Source: Rhodocyclaceae bacterium (lineage in GTDB: Bacteria; Pseudomonadota; Gammaproteobacteria; Burkholderiales; Rhodocyclaceae). Taken from it: 8,263 bases of DNA. Numbering within the stretch: position 1 is the stretch's first letter; every line of letters begins with the position of its first letter. The DNA lies in NCBI GenBank assembly GCA_018262875.1, contig JADFDL010000065.1:1-8263 (forward strand), written 5' to 3'. Below are positions 5,854 to 8,263 of the stretch, one piece after another. The notes below the pieces were generated by a model. That model worked only from the letters and a program-made list of their open reading frames with translations, was not told the origin of the DNA and made no database searches. The position numbers were made by a program, and so were the translations under genes.

Positions 5854-6681
5854 ATGAAACCCGAAATCTCCTTCGAATTCTTTCCGCCGCAAACCGCCGA
5901 GGGCACGGAGAAGCTGCGCGCCACGCGGCGCCAGCTCGCCCAGTTGAAGCCGGCCTTCTTTTCCTGCACCTTCGGCGCCGGCGGCTCGACGCGCGACCGC
6001 ACGCTGGAGACGGTGCTGGAAATCCAGGCCGAGGGCCTGCCGGCGGCGCCGCACCTGTCCTGCATCGGCTCGACGGGCGAGAACATCCGCGCCGTGCTCG
6101 AGCGCTACCAGGCGGCCGGCATCCGCCGCATCGTCGCCCTGCGCGGCGACCTGCCCTCGGGCATGGCCGATCCGGGCGAGTTCCGCTACGCCAACGAGCT
6201 GGTGGCATTCATCCGCGCCGAAACCGGCGACGGGTTCCACATCGAAGTGGCGGCCTACCCGGAGTACCACCCGCAGGCAAAGAGCCCGCGCGACGACCTG
6301 CTGAATTTCAAGCGCAAGGTGGACGCGGGAGCGGATTCGGCCATCACCCAGTACTTCTACAACGCCGACGCCTACGCGCATTTCGTCGATGCGGCGCAGG
6401 CGCTCGGCATCGCTGTGCCGATCGTGCCGGGCATCATGCCGATCGCCAGCTTCAGCAAGATCGCCCGCTTCTCGGACGCCTGCGGCACGGAGATTCCGCG
6501 CTGGATGCGGAAGAAATTCGAAAGCTTCGGCGACGATGCGGCGTCAGTGCGTTCCTTCGGCCTCGACGTGGTGACGGCGCTGTGCGAGCGCCTGCTCGCC
6601 AACGGTGCACCGGGCCTGCATTTCTACACCCTCAACCAGGCCGGCCTGACCTCGACCATCTGCCAGCGGCTGGGGCTGTAA
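5854..6681 (+). CDS. metF: Methylenetetrahydrofolate reductase
   Basis: 275 residues, the normal length for the bacterial single-domain enzyme. It reduces 5,10-methylene- to 5-methyl-tetrahydrofolate with FAD, supplying the methyl group for methionine synthesis. Visible landmarks: ISFEFFPP (5-12; E8 matches the catalytic Glu28 of E. coli MetF), FFSCTFGAGGSTRDRT (35-50), HLSCIGST (67-74), ALRGDLP (95-101; D99 matches Asp120), YPEYHPQA (135-142), FKRKVDAGADSAITQYFYN (152-170), PGIMPI (192-197) and GLHFYTLNQ (254-262). The ATG at 5854 lies 10 bases after the vapC stop and has no Shine-Dalgarno sequence before it (CGAATGAACCCCCATCG), so its translation may depend on ribosomes ending on vapC. It works in the same methyl cycle as ahcY and metK, and probably shares the riboswitch-controlled transcript. 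Confidence 0.98.
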   Translation: MKPEISFEFFPPQTAEGTEKLRATRRQLAQLKPAFFSCTFGAGGSTRDRTLETVLEIQAEGLPAAPHLSCIGSTGENIRAVLERYQAAGIRRIVALRGDLPSGMADPGEFRYANELVAFIRAETGDGFHIEVAAYPEYHPQAKSPRDDLLNFKRKVDAGADSAITQYFYNADAYAHFVDAAQALGIAVPIVPGIMPIASFSKIARFSDACGTEIPRWMRKKFESFGDDAASVRSFGLDVVTALCERLLANGAPGLHFYTLNQAGLTSTICQRLGL

Positions 6682-6703
6682 AGTCAGTCCCCGCAGGACG
6701 GCG
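6679..6703 (+). repeat. REP-like element, copy C
   Basis: Third copy of the 25-nt element; its first bases are the metF stop codon TAA. It differs from copy B only at positions 1 and 19. It occupies the 28-base gap between metF and the end of the converging DUF853 gene. Its hairpin is shorter than in the other copies (CGC 6692-6694 with GCG 6701-6703). Confidence 0.6.
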
Positions 6704-6709
6704 CCCCGA

Positions 6710-8215
6710 TCAGCGCCTGCCGCCAAAGATAGAGCCGAGGACGCCGCGCACGATCTGCCGGCCCAGGTTCGAGCCGATGGCGCGGGCGGCGCTCGTGATC
6801 GCCGCCTCGGCGACCGTCTGACGGCTGCCGCGCGAACCGCCGCCGAGCAGATCGCCCAGCCCGCCGAGGAGGCCACCACCACTTCCATGCTGCTGCGGCT
6901 GCGTCGGCGGCGGCGACGACACGGCGGCCTCGGCCGCCTGCGCCGCGCGCGCCTTGAGCTTCTCGTAGGCCGATTCGCGGTCCACCATTTTTTCGTAGGC
7001 ACCAGCCACCAGAGAGGTCTGTATGAGCTGGCGGCGCTGCGCTTCGGTGATGGGGCCGATCTGGCCCTGCGGCGGCACGACGAAGGCGCGCTGTACCACG
7101 CCCGGGCGGCCCTTCTCGTCGAGGCATGAAACCAGCGCCTCGCCGACGCCCAGTTCGGTGATGGCGGCGGCCTCGTCCAGGCCCGGGTTGTCGCGCATGG
7201 TCTCGGCGGCCGCCCTGACCGCCTTCTGGTCGCGCGCGGAGAAGGCGCGCAGCGCGTGCTGGACGCGGTTGCCGAGCTGGGAGAGCACCTTGTCCGGCAC
7301 GTCGGCCGGGTTCTGCGTGACGAAGTAGACGCCGACGCCCTTGGAACGGATCAGCCGCACCACCTGCTCGATCTTGTCGACCAGCGCCGTCGGCGCATCG
7401 GTGAACAGCAGGTGCGCTTCGTCGAAGAAGAACACCAGCTTCGGCTTGTCGAGATCGCCCGCCTCGGGCAGGTTCTCGTACAGCTCGGAGAGCAGCCACA
7501 GGAGCAGGGTCGCGTACATCTTCGGCGCCTGCATCAGGCGGTCGGCCGAGAGGATGTTGATGATGCCGTGCCCGCGGTCGGTCTGGATCAGGTCGGCGAT
7601 GTCGAGCATCGGCTCGCCGAAGAGCTTCTCGCCGCCCTGCGATTCGAGCGCCAGCAGGCCGCGCTGGATGGCGCCGATGGAGGCCGCCGAAACATTGCCG
7701 TACTCGGTGGTGAACTGCTTGGCGTTCTCGCCGACGAAGGCCAGCATCGCGCGCAGGTCCTTCAAGTCGAGCAGCAGCAGGCCGTTGTCGTCGGCGACCT
7801 TGAACACCAGGTTGAGCACGCCGCCCTGCGTCTCGTTGAGGTCGAGCATGCGGCCGAGCAGCAGCGGCCCCATGTCGGAGATGGTGGCGCGCACCGGATG
7901 GCCGGCCTCGCCGAACGGATCCCACAGGGTGACCGGGTAACCCTGGTGGGCGAAGCCCTCGAGCCTCAGCAGCGCCACCCGCTCGGCCACCTTGGCGTTG
8001 CCGCCGCCGGGCTGGGAGATGCCGGAGAGGTCGCCCTTGACGTCGGACATGAAGCAGGGCACGCCGATCGCGGAAAAGTGCTCCGCCAGCGTCTGCAGGG
8101 TGACGGTCTTGCCGGTGCCGGTGGCGCCGGTGACGAGGCCGTGGCGGTTGGCCATCTGCGGCAACAGGGCCAGTTCGAGGTCTGCGGATTTCGCAATGAC
8201 AAGCGGCTCGGCCAT
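6710..8215 (-). CDS. HerA-like ATPase of the DUF853 (YjgR) family
   Basis: 501 residues from the ATG at 8213-8215. Walker A is GATGTGKT (30-37), preceded by NRHGLVTG; then DVKGDLSG (58-65), LWDPFGE (97-103), Walker [14 protein letters not shown] (259-271), and [28 protein letters not shown] (298-325), which is typical of DUF853 and contains the sensor and arginine region. The family is related to HerA/FtsK motor ATPases; its cellular task is not established. The C-terminal tail has a Pro/Gln/Gly-rich stretch (434-462, ending in repeated [14 protein letters not shown]) followed by a basic amphipathic end ([26 protein letters not shown]). No membrane segment or signal peptide. An in-frame TTG at 8260 is possible, but the ATG is preferred; GGGGC precedes it weakly. 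It converges on metF and is an independent housekeeping-type neighbour; I see no nuclease or defence partner in the window. Confidence 0.93.
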   Translation of the reverse strand: MAEPLVIAKSADLELALLPQMANRHGLVTGATGTGKTVTLQTLAEHFSAIGVPCFMSDVKGDLSGISQPGGGNAKVAERVALLRLEGFAHQGYPVTLWDPFGEAGHPVRATISDMGPLLLGRMLDLNETQGGVLNLVFKVADDNGLLLLDLKDLRAMLAFVGENAKQFTTEYGNVSAASIGAIQRGLLALESQGGEKLFGEPMLDIADLIQTDRGHGIINILSADRLMQAPKMYATLLLWLLSELYENLPEAGDLDKPKLVFFFDEAHLLFTDAPTALVDKIEQVVRLIRSKGVGVYFVTQNPADVPDKVLSQLGNRVQHALRAFSARDQKAVRAAAETMRDNPGLDEAAAITELGVGEALVSCLDEKGRPGVVQRAFVVPPQGQIGPITEAQRRQLIQTSLVAGAYEKMVDRESAYEKLKARAAQAAEAAVSSPPPTQPQQHGSGGGLLGGLGDLLGGGSRGSRQTVAEAAITSAARAIGSNLGRQIVRGVLGSIFGGRR

Positions 8216-8244
8216 CTGATGCCCCGTCGTGAGTGTAAAATCGC

Positions 8245-8253
8245 ATTCTATCA
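8245..8253 (-). promoter_or_regulatory. Candidate extended -10 promoter of the DUF853 gene
   Basis: On the - strand TGATAGAAT combines a TG extension with a -10 box one base off TATAAT, about 30 bases before the ATG. The -35 region would lie beyond the window edge, so it cannot be judged. Confidence 0.45.
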
Positions 8254-8263
8254 GCGGCAATTT

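Noticed and set aside
6710..8215. HerA-type defence ATPase (HerA-SIR2 or HerA-DUF4297 like)
   Set aside because: The sequence belongs to the widespread DUF853/YjgR group and no effector gene lies beside it in the window.
6684..8246. 520-residue second frame on the - strand within the DUF853 gene
   Set aside because: Arg/Gly/Pro-rich translation of the wrong frame; the true frame has Walker A and B motifs.

Overview
High-GC (roughly 65%) chromosomal DNA from a betaproteobacterium, most likely a member of Rhodocyclales or a related order. The case rests on the protein sequences of AhcY, MetF and MetK and on an S-adenosylhomocysteine (SAH) riboswitch placed directly before ahcY, an arrangement typical of beta- and some gammaproteobacteria. 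The placement below class level is inference.

The backbone is a dispersed methyl-cycle cluster on the + strand: the 3' end of metK (SAM synthetase, to 296) with a strong intrinsic terminator, ahcY (SAH hydrolase, 3649-5082) behind its riboswitch, and metF (methylenetetrahydrofolate reductase, 5854-6681). The window ends with a convergent gene on the - strand for a HerA-like ATPase of the DUF853/YjgR family (6710-8215).

Accessory cargo sits in the gaps of this cluster. Between metK and ahcY lie a type II toxin-antitoxin pair (PF09720-type antitoxin plus RelE/ParE-type toxin, 386-905), the N-terminal stub of an MmeI-like restriction-modification enzyme (973-1239), a SEC-C zinc-finger protein of unknown function (1347-2813), and a BrnT/BrnA pair (2854-3417). 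Between ahcY and metF lies a FitA/VapB-VapC pair (5143-5843) with its own promoter and operator. This pair is tightly linked to metF, which has no visible ribosome binding site of its own.

The main observations beyond gene calling are as follows. (1) Both the ParE-like and the BrnT toxin genes carry a single-base deletion that splits a clearly recognisable toxin across two frames, while their antitoxins, and the VapBC pair, are open. (2) A 25-nt REP-like element occurs three times, always in the same orientation and always in the short gap between converging genes. (3) The brnTA promoter and its palindromic operator lie back to back with the promoter of the SAH-riboswitch/ahcY transcript. (4) The vapBC promoter overlaps the ahcY stop codon and is covered by a perfect 13-bp inverted repeat. 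I found no convincing new multi-gene system. The window reads as a housekeeping cluster that collects toxin-antitoxin and restriction-modification genes, some of them decaying.
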